Positions 8,578 to 17,631 of a stretch of DNA of 33,436 bases are shown here, piece after piece. The notes beneath the pieces are model-generated. The model saw only the letters and a list, made by a program, of their open reading frames with translations, did not search any database and was not told the DNA's origin. The DNA is from Paludibacteraceae bacterium (lineage in GTDB: Bacteria > Bacteroidota > Bacteroidia > Bacteroidales > Paludibacteraceae). The position numbers were made by a program, and so were the translations under genes. The stretch lies in assembly GCA_017464475.1 (NCBI GenBank), contig JAFTZQ010000029.1, positions 1-33,436 on the forward strand, written 5' to 3'. Positions within the stretch are counted from its first letter, which is position 1, and each line of letters begins with the position of its first letter.

Positions 8578-9369
8578 CTACAGCATTCTGCTGAGTTGCT
8601 CGTAGTATTTAGGCGAGACCGGAACAGGTTTCGCATTAGTTATATCCAGTTCGGCTTGAATCATTCCTTCTTTGTCTCTGCGCAGTACGGACACATGGCG
8701 CGGATTGACGAAATAAGACCTCTGGCAGCGGACGATACCGTGTTTTTCCATTAGTTCCTCTATCCCGCGCATGGACTGGCGCAGGGAGTATTCTTTCATC
8801 TGCGCATTCTCCATATAATGAATGGAGACATAGTTCTCTTGCGCTTCGATGTACAGAATCACATCATGCGCAATAACCAGCTTGAGTCTGCCTGTATTGT
8901 CGGCAAAGCGGACTAGATCTTCTTCCGCAGCCATAGGTTCATCCGGTCTGATAAGCGCAAAGAGGATAGCAAACGTGATATACGGGTAGGGCAGAATACT
9001 GAACGCCATACGCAAGCAGTGCCCCAAAGCGGGGAAATAGCCTATGTCGCCATATACCAACGCCATGTACAGGGCTGCAAAGCATGAGAAGACCACTATT
9101 TCAGCAAAAGAAATTAGACTATACTGCCACCATGTCAAATGAGGTCTATTCCGAACGGCAGTAAGAGGAATGCGAACGGCGCATAGCACACCGATCAAGA
9201 TACAGGTCAACATGAGTGCATTAAAAACCACTCCGTGTCCTATACTCATGAATTTGACCATCCATTGACTCTCGTAAAGGAGGATAAAACCTAAAAAGAA
9301 TACCGGTATGGTGATTACATGCACCAGCATGGTCCATACAGAGAGGATAGAAGCAGGAATTTTAGTCAT
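8578..9369 (-). CDS. Membrane-anchored LytTR DNA-binding regulator
   Basis: 263 residues with four predicted transmembrane helices in the first half (about 10-32, 40-66, 85-110, 118-140) and a C-terminal LytTR DNA-binding domain (about 160-263). Recognisable LytTR features are YIEAQENYVSIHY, SLRQSMRGIEELM, VRCQRSYFVNPRHV and a C-terminal VPVSPKYYEQL. No receiver domain is present, so it is not a classic response regulator: it likely senses something in or at the membrane. LytTR proteins bind pairs of short direct repeats, and the region upstream (9370-9520) is rich in them, so autoregulation is plausible. It is divergent from the small membrane peptide gene at 9570. Confidence 0.88.
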   Translation of the reverse strand: MTKIPASILSVWTMLVHVITIPVFFLGFILLYESQWMVKFMSIGHGVVFNALMLTCILIGVLCAVRIPLTAVRNRPHLTWWQYSLISFAEIVVFSCFAALYMALVYGDIGYFPALGHCLRMAFSILPYPYITFAILFALIRPDEPMAAEEDLVRFADNTGRLKLVIAHDVILYIEAQENYVSIHYMENAQMKEYSLRQSMRGIEELMEKHGIVRCQRSYFVNPRHVSVLRRDKEGMIQAELDITNAKPVPVSPKYYEQLSRML

Positions 9370-9521
9370 AATTTAGTCTCCTTGTTTAGTGTGACGAAAC
9401 TGGAAAGTGTCTGTTTTTGTCACTATATTTGCATTTTAGTCATCATTTTGACAAAAATCGTCACATTTTTTAGTCCCTAATCACTTTTAGTTGTCTGCCT
9501 GCGCCAAAAGCAGTAATTTTG
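9361..9521. promoter_or_regulatory. Divergent regulatory region with repeated TTTAGTC and GTGAC elements
   Basis: The region between the LytTR gene and the 31-residue peptide gene. TTTAGTC or a one-base variant occurs at 9361, 9372, 9385, 9435, 9469 and 9486. GTGACGAAAC (9391-9400) and GTTTTTGTCAC (9413-9423) form an inverted pair, and a further CGTCAC ends at 9464. On the plus strand TTG at 9491-9493, a 20-bp spacer and TAATTTTG at 9514-9521 make a consensus promoter for the downstream genes. No clean minus-strand promoter could be picked. Binding by the neighbouring LytTR protein is inference. Confidence 0.6.
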
Positions 9522-9569
9522 CGTCGAATTTGAAACAAGATTGTATAACCTAAAACAATTATAACAGAT

Positions 9570-9665
9570 ATGAAAACTATTAAACGTATTGGTTTGGACC
9601 TGTTGGTCGCAATTTATTGCCTTCAATTACCGGCTATTATAGCCTATTTAGTTATTCACTTATAA
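9570..9665 (+). CDS. 31-residue single-pass membrane peptide
   Basis: ATG to TAA, 31 codons: a basic start (MKTIKR) followed by one hydrophobic stretch (LDLLVAIYCL, AIIAYLVI). It lies about 50 bp downstream of the TAATTTTG promoter and 17 bp before the next gene, which fits a real short gene better than chance. No family is recognised. Proximity to a divergent membrane LytTR regulator makes it a candidate target or partner of that regulator, but nothing in the sequence proves it. Confidence 0.55.
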   Translation: MKTIKRIGLDLLVAIYCLQLPAIIAYLVIHL

Positions 9666-9682
9666 TTAAAACCCTATTCATT

Positions 9683-10180
9683 ATGGACAAGACAGTTGTA
9701 ATTCAGCCTGAGAGCGGTCTTCTGTACAATTGGAAGGCCATTGCTTCAAACCCGAGTGCCCGTCATGAGCCGCAAATAGATTTAGTGGCTTATAAGGCGC
9801 TATATACCAATAGGATCGCGCAAGTGCGCGCAAGCGGGCAAGAGCCTGTATTGGTGAGTCTGCCAATTATAGACGAGAACCGCTATTTCGCCTATATTAC
9901 GCGTGGAATGACTACCCAGGAGCGCAAGAATCTTCTCTTCTGGTTAGGAGGAAATATCGAGCGTCTGCGTAATATCCATGCGTTGTATAATTTGGCATTG
10001 TTCCGCTTGGCAGCACAACAATGTGTGCATCTGGTGGACATCACTTCCCCCATGCTGGCAAGCACCCATTTTGATGAGTTGCTTGACCAGGATGGAGTAT
10101 CGCTCTCTCCCGCCGGAGAGGCATTAGTGAACAGCGAGTTAGCGTCGCTTGCCAGCCGCCTTAGCGTTCTCGCGAGCTAA
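9683..10180 (+). CDS. Unidentified 165-residue protein, SGNH-hydrolase-like
   Basis: Starting at the ATG at 9683 the protein has 165 residues without signal peptide or membrane segment. An in-frame ATG at 9617 lies within the preceding small gene and is less likely. The middle (EPVLVSLPIIDE) and the end (DGVSLSPAGEAL) resemble the later blocks of SGNH/GDSL hydrolases, where the last block usually reads DGxH. Here the His position is Ser and no N-terminal GDS block is visible, so a hydrolase function is doubtful. The last 42 bp overlap the 3' end of the convergent yidC gene. Confidence 0.7.
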   Translation: MDKTVVIQPESGLLYNWKAIASNPSARHEPQIDLVAYKALYTNRIAQVRASGQEPVLVSLPIIDENRYFAYITRGMTTQERKNLLFWLGGNIERLRNIHALYNLALFRLAAQQCVHLVDITSPMLASTHFDELLDQDGVSLSPAGEALVNSELASLASRLSVLAS

Positions 10181-12046
10181 ACGTTGCTGCTCGCGCTGCA
10201 TCTGCTCTAATCGAGCCATAAAGCCGGACTTGGGTTTGCCGGCTTTTTTCTTTTTATTCGCTTCGATCTCGGCTAACATCTTTTCGTCATTCAGCGTCCA
10301 GCGGAAAATCATGGTCTGGAGGATGGTGAAGAAGAGCGAAACGAGGTAGTAATAACTCAAACCGGCAGCATAGTCATTGAATATGAAGAGGAACATGAGC
10401 GGCATAGCGTACATCATGTATTTCATAAACTTCATATTCGGATCCGTTGCTTGCGATTGCATAGTGATATAGGTATAACCGATGTTACATACCGTCATCA
10501 GCAAGCAGAAGAGGGAGAGGTGGTCGCCCAAGAGAGGTATATTGAATCCCCAATGGAAGACGGCATCGTAGGTGGATAGGTCGTCCGCCCAAAGGAGCGA
10601 TTTGCCACGGAGTTCAATCGCGGTAGGCAAGAACCAGAACATAGCCATCAAGACAGGGAACTGGAACAACATCGGCAGACAGCCGGACATCGGGCTGACT
10701 CCTGCCTGCTGGTAAAGTTGCATCGTTGCTTGCTGGCGCTCCTGCATTTTCTCCGCCGGATATTTCTCGTTGATCGCGTCTATCTGCGGTTTCAGCGCTT
10801 TCATTTTGGCGCTGGATTTATAGGATACGAAGACGAATGGCAGAATGATCAGTTTGATGACAATTGTCATGAGCAGGATCACAATACCGATATGCAGTCC
10901 CCAGCTGGTAAAGAGGTCAAACATCGGAATGACCAGCCATTCGTTGATCCAGCTGACGATCTTCCAGCCCAGCGGTACCAAGGTATTCAGATGCAGGCGT
11001 TCGCTGCGATCTACGCCCTCGTCATAGGCTTTGAGCGTGTGGTAATGGTTCGGACCGCAATAGAAACGAAGCCCGGTGGGAGTCTTTCCCGACAAATCGA
11101 ACGGGATAGAGGTATGGGTGCTGTATTCCTTGATATAGCCGGACTGTTTGCTCTGCACCGTAGAGGAAAATTGCGAAGAGGAGAAGGCGTCGTCGGCGAT
11201 CAGGACGGTAGAGAAGAACTGGTCTTTGTATCCAATCCATTTGACGCGTGCGCTCTCTTTTGTATTGTCATCCTTGCTCTCGCTCAATTTCTCTATGTCG
11301 CCGCCTACCAGCATGTATTGCAACTGCGCATAGCGCTCCTCGAATTTGCGTCCTTGCTCTTGCTGTGGGATCAACTGGCGCCACTGCAACTCCAGGGAAT
11401 TGATGTTTTGCGCCAGTTCGGTCTGCATGTTATGCGGTTCAATGGCGAAATGTACCATGTAGTTGTCCGACAACTCATATACGAAGTCCAGCCATGCATC
11501 CGCAGAGGTCGTCTGCAGGCGCATGATGGCTTTGTTTGGCTCTTCCGAAGTAATAGGGGTAAAGAAGAGGTTGCCGGTCTGAATAATGCGGTTATTGGCG
11601 GTAATGAGGGTCAGTCCAAAGGCAGACTCGTCGCCGCGGAAGAGACTAAGCGGGTTGATGGTGTCGCCTGAGGCTTTGTATTCCAATAACTCTGCATGCT
11701 TAATCACACCGCCTAAAGTAGAGAGGGTGAGACGTACTTTCTCGTTTTGGAGAGTGACGAAGCGCTCTTCTCCTTGTGCTGCATTAGCGAATGTGCCGTA
11801 GGCGGCTTGAATGCGCTCCTGTACTTGCTCCGGCGAAACCGTTTCCTCCTGAGCGGATTGACCTGCAACGAGTTGCAGCGAGTCGGAGAGCCTCTGCGCC
11901 TCTGCGGCGGTCATACGGGCAATGTTAATAGAGTCTTGTACGCGTTGGCGCTCCGCCAATTCTTCTTTCGACGGGCGCTGAATCCATGTGAATCCAATTA
12001 CGATAGCGGCTATAAGAAGGAAGCCGATCCAAGTGTTTTTATCCAT
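10139..12046 (-). CDS. yidC: Membrane protein insertase YidC
   Basis: Inserts and folds proteins in the inner membrane, alone or with SecYEG. The 635-residue Bacteroidota-length protein has an N-terminal helix (MDKNTWIGFLLIAAIVIGFTW), a long periplasmic beta domain (about 60-355) and the conserved core membrane region (about 365-595). Within it are YKSSAKMKALKPQ, EKMQERQQATMQLYQQAGVSP, GCLPMLFQFPVLMAMFWFLP and a basic C-terminal tail. It is the last gene of the minus-strand cluster, 39 bp after the barrel protein gene. Its 3' end overlaps the convergent gene at 9683 by 42 bp. Confidence 0.97.
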   Translation of the reverse strand: MDKNTWIGFLLIAAIVIGFTWIQRPSKEELAERQRVQDSINIARMTAAEAQRLSDSLQLVAGQSAQEETVSPEQVQERIQAAYGTFANAAQGEERFVTLQNEKVRLTLSTLGGVIKHAELLEYKASGDTINPLSLFRGDESAFGLTLITANNRIIQTGNLFFTPITSEEPNKAIMRLQTTSADAWLDFVYELSDNYMVHFAIEPHNMQTELAQNINSLELQWRQLIPQQEQGRKFEERYAQLQYMLVGGDIEKLSESKDDNTKESARVKWIGYKDQFFSTVLIADDAFSSSQFSSTVQSKQSGYIKEYSTHTSIPFDLSGKTPTGLRFYCGPNHYHTLKAYDEGVDRSERLHLNTLVPLGWKIVSWINEWLVIPMFDLFTSWGLHIGIVILLMTIVIKLIILPFVFVSYKSSAKMKALKPQIDAINEKYPAEKMQERQQATMQLYQQAGVSPMSGCLPMLFQFPVLMAMFWFLPTAIELRGKSLLWADDLSTYDAVFHWGFNIPLLGDHLSLFCLLMTVCNIGYTYITMQSQATDPNMKFMKYMMYAMPLMFLFIFNDYAAGLSYYYLVSLFFTILQTMIFRWTLNDEKMLAEIEANKKKKAGKPKSGFMARLEQMQREQQRLARENAKAAGKRR

Positions 12047-12085
12047 TCTGTTTGTGTGATATATATTATTAATTTCTATTAGTTG

Positions 12086-12832
12086 TTAGCGATTTAGTTG
12101 GCCGAACATCACTCCTACATAGAGTCGCGGTCCGCTTGGCGTCATGAAATTGCTCCATTTGACGTCGTTGCCGAGGTTGGTAAGTCCGCTACTGGTCCGT
12201 CCGAAAGGTAACATATAGTCAATTCGGATCATGAGAGCAATATGGTTGGTTAAGCTGATTTCTAATCCTACGTATGGATCCATATAAAAGAACGGGGTCT
12301 TGACGTACGAAGAGTTGTAAGTAGTGCTCTCTTGAGGTGTAGAGCCGGGATTTTCCACGGGTTTCTGGTCTGGCACGTAGAGCCTTTTCATCGTTCCTCC
12401 GCCGACCGACAGACCTATCATAGGACGCACTTTGCCCCAGTTGGCATAGAAATCGGCGAAAGCACCTCCCCATCCGGTCCGTATATTCGAGCCGGTATTC
12501 ATAAGCGGCATCGTGCTCATGTGTCCCTCGCCGCCTAAATGGATATGATTGATAAAATGTATGCGCAACATACCACCGAGACCGAAAGCGGCTCCGGCTC
12601 TGGGCAGATTTTTGACGTAGTCAGCACTTCCCAAACCGGTGTTGCTAAACACTTTTGTCGGGTCATCGGAGAAGAGGTAACCGGCGTGCAGAAGCATACC
12701 GCCGGAGATACCGGTGAACACTTTAGAGCCCGATTTCTTCTCTTGGGCGGGTGCGGCATCGGCTTCTTGCCCTTGAGCCGTGAAACTCAGGGGCAAGAGA
12801 GCTAATACCACCAGAATCCATTGTTTTTTCAT
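12086..12832 (-). CDS. Outer-membrane beta-barrel protein, function unknown
   Basis: 248 residues with a Sec signal peptide (MKKQWILVVLALLPLSFTAQG) and a mature part made of alternating, glycine/aromatic-rich strands (GGMLLHAGYLF, LGLGG-type turns, PMIGLSVGGGTM, GPRLYVGVMFG) typical of a small eight-strand-like outer-membrane barrel. No specific family is recognised. It starts 2 bp downstream of the deoD stop, so it is almost certainly co-transcribed with it, and it precedes yidC by 39 bp. Confidence 0.75.
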   Translation of the reverse strand: MKKQWILVVLALLPLSFTAQGQEADAAPAQEKKSGSKVFTGISGGMLLHAGYLFSDDPTKVFSNTGLGSADYVKNLPRAGAAFGLGGMLRIHFINHIHLGGEGHMSTMPLMNTGSNIRTGWGGAFADFYANWGKVRPMIGLSVGGGTMKRLYVPDQKPVENPGSTPQESTTYNSSYVKTPFFYMDPYVGLEISLTNHIALMIRIDYMLPFGRTSSGLTNLGNDVKWSNFMTPSGPRLYVGVMFGQLNR

Positions 12833-12834
12833 CC

Positions 12835-13548
12835 TTAAATAATATCAAATGCAACATCCATCATGTTGGTGAATGAGTTCTGGCGTTGTTCTGCAGTGGT
12901 CGCTTCGCCGGTCAGGATATGATCGCTTACAGTGCAGATCACTAGAGCTTTCTTTCCAAAACGGGCAGCGTTCATATACAGTGCAGGAGCTTCCATCTCG
13001 TCTGCCAGAACCCCCATCTTGGTCCAGTTCACCTTGCGGGGATCCTCGCAATAGAAACTATCAGCCGAGAAGACATTTCCTACATGGTAGGTGTAGCCGA
13101 ATTTCTCGCATGCGTCCACCGCGCGGCGGCAGAGATCAAAGTCAGCGATCGGAGCGAACGTACCATTCAACTGGTATTGTTCTGCCCAGTTGCTGTCCGT
13201 GCAAGAGCCCTGTGCGATCACCAGGTCGCCCAGATGAACATACATCTGGCGCGCACCGCAAGAGCCTACGCGGATGATGGTCTCTACATCATAGAAATTG
13301 AATAACTCGTAGGTATAAATGCCGATCGACGGAATACCCATTCCATGCCCCATGACGGACACTTCTTTCCCTTTGTACATGCCGGTAAAGCCGAACATAT
13401 TGCGTACACTGGTCACCATTCGTGGATTCTCTAAATAGCGCTCTGCCATTAATTTAGCGCGAAGAGGGTCACCTGCCATGATCACTGTCTTTGCGATCTC
13501 ACCGTACTGCGCACCGATGTGCGGAGTAGGACAATTTTCTTTTGCCAT
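12835..13548 (-). CDS. deoD: DeoD-type purine nucleoside phosphorylase
   Basis: Phosphorolysis of purine (deoxy)nucleosides to base and (deoxy)ribose 1-phosphate in salvage. The 237-residue product shows the family pattern: TPHIGAQYGEIAKTVIMAGDPLRAK at the start (phosphate-binding GDPLRAK), GHGMGIPS, IIRVGSCGA and the nucleoside-binding EMEAPALY, then SDHILTGEATT. It sits between kdsB (30 bp upstream) and the barrel gene (2 bp downstream) in the minus-strand cluster. Confidence 0.94.
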   Translation of the reverse strand: MAKENCPTPHIGAQYGEIAKTVIMAGDPLRAKLMAERYLENPRMVTSVRNMFGFTGMYKGKEVSVMGHGMGIPSIGIYTYELFNFYDVETIIRVGSCGARQMYVHLGDLVIAQGSCTDSNWAEQYQLNGTFAPIADFDLCRRAVDACEKFGYTYHVGNVFSADSFYCEDPRKVNWTKMGVLADEMEAPALYMNAARFGKKALVICTVSDHILTGEATTAEQRQNSFTNMMDVAFDII

Positions 13549-13578
13549 AATTGTTGTGTTTTTAAAGGTTAATATTTT

Positions 13579-14328
13579 TTATCCATTATATTTATACCAG
13601 TTTATTGCTTTTTCGAGGTCTTGCGGTGTGTCGATCCCGATTGTAGGAACCTCGGTCACTCCGACGCGGATGGTGTAGCCGTTTTCGAGCCACCGCAGTT
13701 GCTCCAGCCTCTCAGCTATCTCCAGCGGACTCTGATCCAGCCGGGTGATCTGTGCCAATACATCTGCGCGGTAGGCATAGATACCGATATGCCGATAATA
13801 CTTGCCGTCCGCTGCAGCGATCACCTTGCGGGAGAACATCTTGGCTTTTCCCGTTGCCGGATCCCAATCCACTTTAGGCGTATTCACCTCCTCCAGTTCT
13901 TCGTTACTGTCTTCGTCGGTGAAGGGACGAACGAGGGTCGCTATCTGGGTGTCCGCGGAGTCGAAACACGTCATGAGTGTCTCTATCTGCTCCGGCTGGA
14001 TGAAGGGTTCGTCGCCTTGTATATTGATCACTATGGTATCCGCGTCATTCTGCTCCCGCCAAGTAGGTGTTGTGATGGCTTTATATGCCTCCAGACATCG
14101 GTCGGTGCCGCATTTATGATTCGGACTGGTCATTACCACTTTGCCGCTGAAACGCTCTACAGCCTCGTATATCCGCTCGTCGTCCGTAGCTACGACCACG
14201 GTGTCCAAGGCTTTCGACGCTTGTTCATACACGCGGCGGATGACCGTCTTTCCGCATATATCTGCCAGTGGCTTGCCCGGGAAGCGAGTAGAGCCGTAGC
14301 GCGAGGGGATAATACCGATAAATTTCAT
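13579..14328 (-). CDS. kdsB: 3-deoxy-manno-octulosonate cytidylyltransferase
   Basis: Activates Kdo to CMP-Kdo for lipid A/LPS core synthesis. The 249-residue protein begins MKFIGIIPSRYGSTRFPGKPL, the CTP-binding signature of the family, followed by VVVATDD, INIQGDEPF and KVIAAADGKYYRHIGIYAYR. The true start is the ATG at 14328, which overlaps the mfd stop as ATGA. A longer frame upstream runs inside mfd and is a shadow. Presence of kdsB agrees with a Gram-negative outer membrane. Confidence 0.96.
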   Translation of the reverse strand: MKFIGIIPSRYGSTRFPGKPLADICGKTVIRRVYEQASKALDTVVVATDDERIYEAVERFSGKVVMTSPNHKCGTDRCLEAYKAITTPTWREQNDADTIVINIQGDEPFIQPEQIETLMTCFDSADTQIATLVRPFTDEDSNEELEEVNTPKVDWDPATGKAKMFSRKVIAAADGKYYRHIGIYAYRADVLAQITRLDQSPLEIAERLEQLRWLENGYTIRVGVTEVPTIGIDTPQDLEKAINWYKYNG

Positions 14329-17300
14329 AATTCTCCTTTTTCTATTTTGGAGAGCAAAGTCATTGCTCCGTTGATTGTTTTTACATTCGTGATGGTCATG
14401 TACCGCCGTCCGGTCTTGAAACCTTTCTTGTCTCGCTCTTCTTGCATCATGCACCGTTCGGGTCTGGTCACGGCGTATTGGATCATATTGCCGAACTCTT
14501 TGGACTGCCAGTACGCGTCTTTTTTCTGCACCAGATAGAGGGTCATGTGCTCGCCTTTCAGCAATATTTTCTCTATTCCCAACCGGCAGCAGAGCCACCG
14601 TAACCGTACTACCTCCAGCAGCTCCTCTGCGGCTTCCGGGAGCGGACCGAAACGGTCTATCAAATGCTTGCGGTAGTCTAACAACTGGTCTTCGCTATGC
14701 AGACTGTCCAACTCGCGGTAGAGGGTGATGCGTTCGGATATATTCTCGATATAGTCGTTCGGAAAACATACCGCTATGTCCGTCTCTAACTGCGCATCGC
14801 TGCACCACGTCCGCTTGCTGTCATTCGGAAATATTGTACCGTCAAGATTGGACGAATTTGCATCGTTGAGTTCTCCTCCCATCTCTTCTCTCAGTTCCTC
14901 GACAGCTTCGTTCAGTATTCGCTGGTAGGTCTCGTATCCTAAGTCGGCAATAAATCCGGATTGCTCTGCGCCGAGCATATTTCCCGCGCCGCGGATGTCC
15001 AAATCTTGCATCGCCAGATTAAATCCCGCGCCTAATTCGGCGAATGTGCTCAATGCCTCCAGTCTCCGCCGTGCATCTTCGGTCAACAGCTCTTTCTCCG
15101 GCGCGATCAGATAGCAGTACGCTTTTCTGTTTGATCGTCCCACGCGTCCGCGTAGTTGGTGAAGGTCTGCCAGTCCGTATTGGTGTGCGCTGAAAATCAG
15201 GATGGTGTTCACGTTCGGTATATCCACGCCGGATTCGATGATCGTGGTGGAGAGCAGAATATCCGCGTCATAATTGATAAACGCCTCCAGCCTTTCCTCC
15301 ATCTCACCTGCCGGTAGCTGGCCGTGCGCTACGATGATTCGCGCTTCAGGGCACAGCTTGCGGATGCGGTTTTCGATACGAGGCAACATCTCAATGCGGT
15401 TGTTGACGATGAAAATCTGACCGTTGCGCTCCATTTCCAGGTCTATCGCCTCTTTGATTATATCTTCGTCGTCGATGGTGATCAGTTCCGTCTGCACAGG
15501 GTATCTGTTGGGTGGCGGAGTGGTCATCACGCTCAGGTCTCGGGCGCCCAGCAACGAGAACTGCAGGGTGCGAGGGATCGGAGTCGCCGTCAGGGTCAGC
15601 ACGTCGATGTTCGCCCGGAGACTCTTTAACTTCTCTTTGGCTGCTACGCCGAATTTCTGCTCCTCGTCTATGATCAGCAGACCTAAATCGTGCCATTTGA
15701 CATTCTTGCCAATGATCTTATGGGTGCCGATCAGGATGTCTATCTTGCCTGCCTCCAGTTTCGCGAGTAGTTCTTTGATCTCTTTGGCGGATTTGAGTCG
15801 GCTGAGGTATTCTATCCGCACCGGCATGTTCTTCATCCGCTCGCGGAACGTGTTATAATGCTGTAGTGCCAATACCGTCGTGGGCACCAAGACCGCTACT
15901 TGTTTGCCGTCGGTCGCTACTTTGAAGGCAGCCCGCATAGCTACTTCGGTCTTGCCGAAACCGACATCTCCGCATACCAGTCTGTCCATCGGCATCGGGC
16001 TCTCCAAGTCGCGTTTTACGTCTGCCGTGGCTTTCGCCTGGTCCGGTGTGTCTTCGTATAGGAACGAAGCCTCCAACTCATGCTGCATGTACCCGTCCGG
16101 CGAGTAGGCGTAGCCTTGCTGCTGCTTACGGGTGGCATAGAGTCGGATCAGGTCTCGCGCTATGTCTTTGACTTTGTCCTTTGTCCGCTCTTTGAGTCGT
16201 TCCCATTGACCGCTGCCTAAACGCGCGATGGTCGGTTCGCTGCCTTCACGACCCTTGTATTTGCTGATCCGGTGCAAGTTATGAATGCTGACAAACACAT
16301 TTGCTCCGTCGCGGTAATTGAGTTTGATCATTTCCTGCGGCTTGCCGTTTACCGGAGTGGTCACCAGACCGCCGAACCGCGCTATACCATGGTCGGAATG
16401 CACCACATAATCGCCTATTTGTAATTGGTTGATCTCCCGCAGGGTGATGATTGCTTTGCCGCGGCGGGCATTCTCGCTGGAGACTCTTACACGGTGGAAA
16501 CGCTCAAATATCTGGTGGTCGGTGTAACAACAAATTTTCAGTCCCTTGTCCACGAAACCCTCATGAATGGTTGCATTGATCGGGATGAAGATGTCCTCGC
16601 CCAAGATCGCCTGCAAGCGATCCAGCTGTTTCTTCTGCTCGGCTAAAATATAGATCTTGTATCCCTCTGCCCGGTGTTTTTGAATATCCTCGGTGAGCAG
16701 ATCAAACTGCTTGTGGAAAACAGGCTGGGGCAGAGTGTCAAATGCGATCTTGCTATGCGTGAGGAAATAACTCTTCTCCGCCATCTCGATCGTCCTGCGT
16801 TCCTGTAACCCGTCCGTCGTCATCTGTAATCCCTCTAATTTATACTTCACGACGCTCCACTCGTTGCTGACCCATATAAATTCGTCGTTCAGGTAGTCTA
16901 TGATAGAGGTAGACGGCTGATCGCCGGCTTCTGAGGACTGACCTACTATCTCCGCTTCTTCCACCTTGGTCTTGCTCAGTTGGTCCTCGATGTCAAACTC
17001 TCGGATACTGTCTATCTCGTCGCCGAAGAAATCCAGACGGTAGGGGATGTCGTGGCTGTAACTATATATATCCACGATACTTCCTCGGATGGCGTATTGC
17101 CCGGGCTGGAAGACAAAATCCACGTGCTCAAAGCCCAGATCGCTTAACTTCCGGCTGAGTTCCGAGTGCGGGATTTCTTGTCCCACACGCAGGGTCATGC
17201 TACTCTTCTCCAGCGTCTTGGGGCTGGGCACGTTCTCCGCGATGGCTTCCGGGTAGGTCACCACTATACTATTTTTATCCGCGCGCATGAGAGCGCCCAA

Positions 17301-17618
17301 GGTCTCTGTGCGCTGGATCGCCATAGCTTCGTCTGTCGTGCGCCGGCGGATACTGGAAGGGAAGAAATATACTTCTCCTTTTCCTTCAGGGGAAGGCGGG
17401 AGGAGGCTTCTGAGATCGCCGTAGAGGTATTGCGCCGCCTCTCCATTGTCCATAATAATGAATAAGGACGTGCGCAACTGCGCGAGCGCGAAAGCGCGTG
17501 CGCTTGCGTGCAAACCGCTCAGGAGAAGGTGGATCCCTTTTCCTTTCTGCAACTCCCGTCGAGCCAAAGCTATCTCTGGGTGTTGGGCAAATAATATGTT
17601 CAGATCCTCGATCTGCAT
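14325..17618 (-). CDS. mfd: Transcription-repair coupling factor Mfd
   Basis: ATP-dependent translocase that removes stalled RNA polymerase and recruits UvrA. The 1097-residue protein has the UvrB-like N-terminal region (about 1-350), the CarD-like RNA polymerase interaction domain (about 395-470; GDYVVHSDHGIARF) and the RecG-like helicase core (Walker A GDVGFGKTE, DEEQ box, TATPIPRTL, QLRGRVGRS). A C-terminal UvrA-contact domain follows. In the N-terminal part, residues 74-82 read PPSPEGKGE, encoded by a GC-rich palindrome (17375-17406) where relatives have a plain loop before FFPSS. The start is 13 bp after the NadR-like gene and the stop overlaps kdsB. Confidence 0.96.
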   Translation of the reverse strand: MQIEDLNILFAQHPEIALARRELQKGKGIHLLLSGLHASARAFALAQLRTSLFIIMDNGEAAQYLYGDLRSLLPPSPEGKGEVYFFPSSIRRRTTDEAMAIQRTETLGALMRADKNSIVVTYPEAIAENVPSPKTLEKSSMTLRVGQEIPHSELSRKLSDLGFEHVDFVFQPGQYAIRGSIVDIYSYSHDIPYRLDFFGDEIDSIREFDIEDQLSKTKVEEAEIVGQSSEAGDQPSTSIIDYLNDEFIWVSNEWSVVKYKLEGLQMTTDGLQERRTIEMAEKSYFLTHSKIAFDTLPQPVFHKQFDLLTEDIQKHRAEGYKIYILAEQKKQLDRLQAILGEDIFIPINATIHEGFVDKGLKICCYTDHQIFERFHRVRVSSENARRGKAIITLREINQLQIGDYVVHSDHGIARFGGLVTTPVNGKPQEMIKLNYRDGANVFVSIHNLHRISKYKGREGSEPTIARLGSGQWERLKERTKDKVKDIARDLIRLYATRKQQQGYAYSPDGYMQHELEASFLYEDTPDQAKATADVKRDLESPMPMDRLVCGDVGFGKTEVAMRAAFKVATDGKQVAVLVPTTVLALQHYNTFRERMKNMPVRIEYLSRLKSAKEIKELLAKLEAGKIDILIGTHKIIGKNVKWHDLGLLIIDEEQKFGVAAKEKLKSLRANIDVLTLTATPIPRTLQFSLLGARDLSVMTTPPPNRYPVQTELITIDDEDIIKEAIDLEMERNGQIFIVNNRIEMLPRIENRIRKLCPEARIIVAHGQLPAGEMEERLEAFINYDADILLSTTIIESGVDIPNVNTILIFSAHQYGLADLHQLRGRVGRSNRKAYCYLIAPEKELLTEDARRRLEALSTFAELGAGFNLAMQDLDIRGAGNMLGAEQSGFIADLGYETYQRILNEAVEELREEMGGELNDANSSNLDGTIFPNDSKRTWCSDAQLETDIAVCFPNDYIENISERITLYRELDSLHSEDQLLDYRKHLIDRFGPLPEAAEELLEVVRLRWLCCRLGIEKILLKGEHMTLYLVQKKDAYWQSKEFGNMIQYAVTRPERCMMQEERDKKGFKTGRRYMTITNVKTINGAMTLLSKIEKGEL
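17375..17406 (-). repeat. Palindromic element in frame in mfd
   Basis: CTTTTCC and GGGGAAG arms (with G-T pairs) around TTCA, followed by GCGGGAGGAGG. It translates on the minus strand as PPSPEGKGE. Same family as the elements at 25521-25553 and 31554-31588. Confidence 0.6.
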
Positions 17619-17631
17619 TAATCCCTAATCC

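Noticed and set aside
9424-9431. TATATTTG as a second promoter box between the LytTR and peptide genes
   Set aside because: It matches TAnnTTTG, but no -33 TTG at proper distance was found and a much better promoter lies at 9491-9521.
9617-9682. N-terminal extension of the SGNH-like gene
   Set aside because: It overlaps the 31-codon peptide gene in another frame; the ATG at 9683 fits the spacing better.
10718-11671. 317-codon frame antisense to yidC
   Set aside because: Low-complexity, arginine-rich shadow of a conserved gene; no promoter or family.
13579-14598. 339-codon version of kdsB
   Set aside because: The first 90 codons lie inside mfd; the CTP-binding motif starts right after the ATG at 14328.
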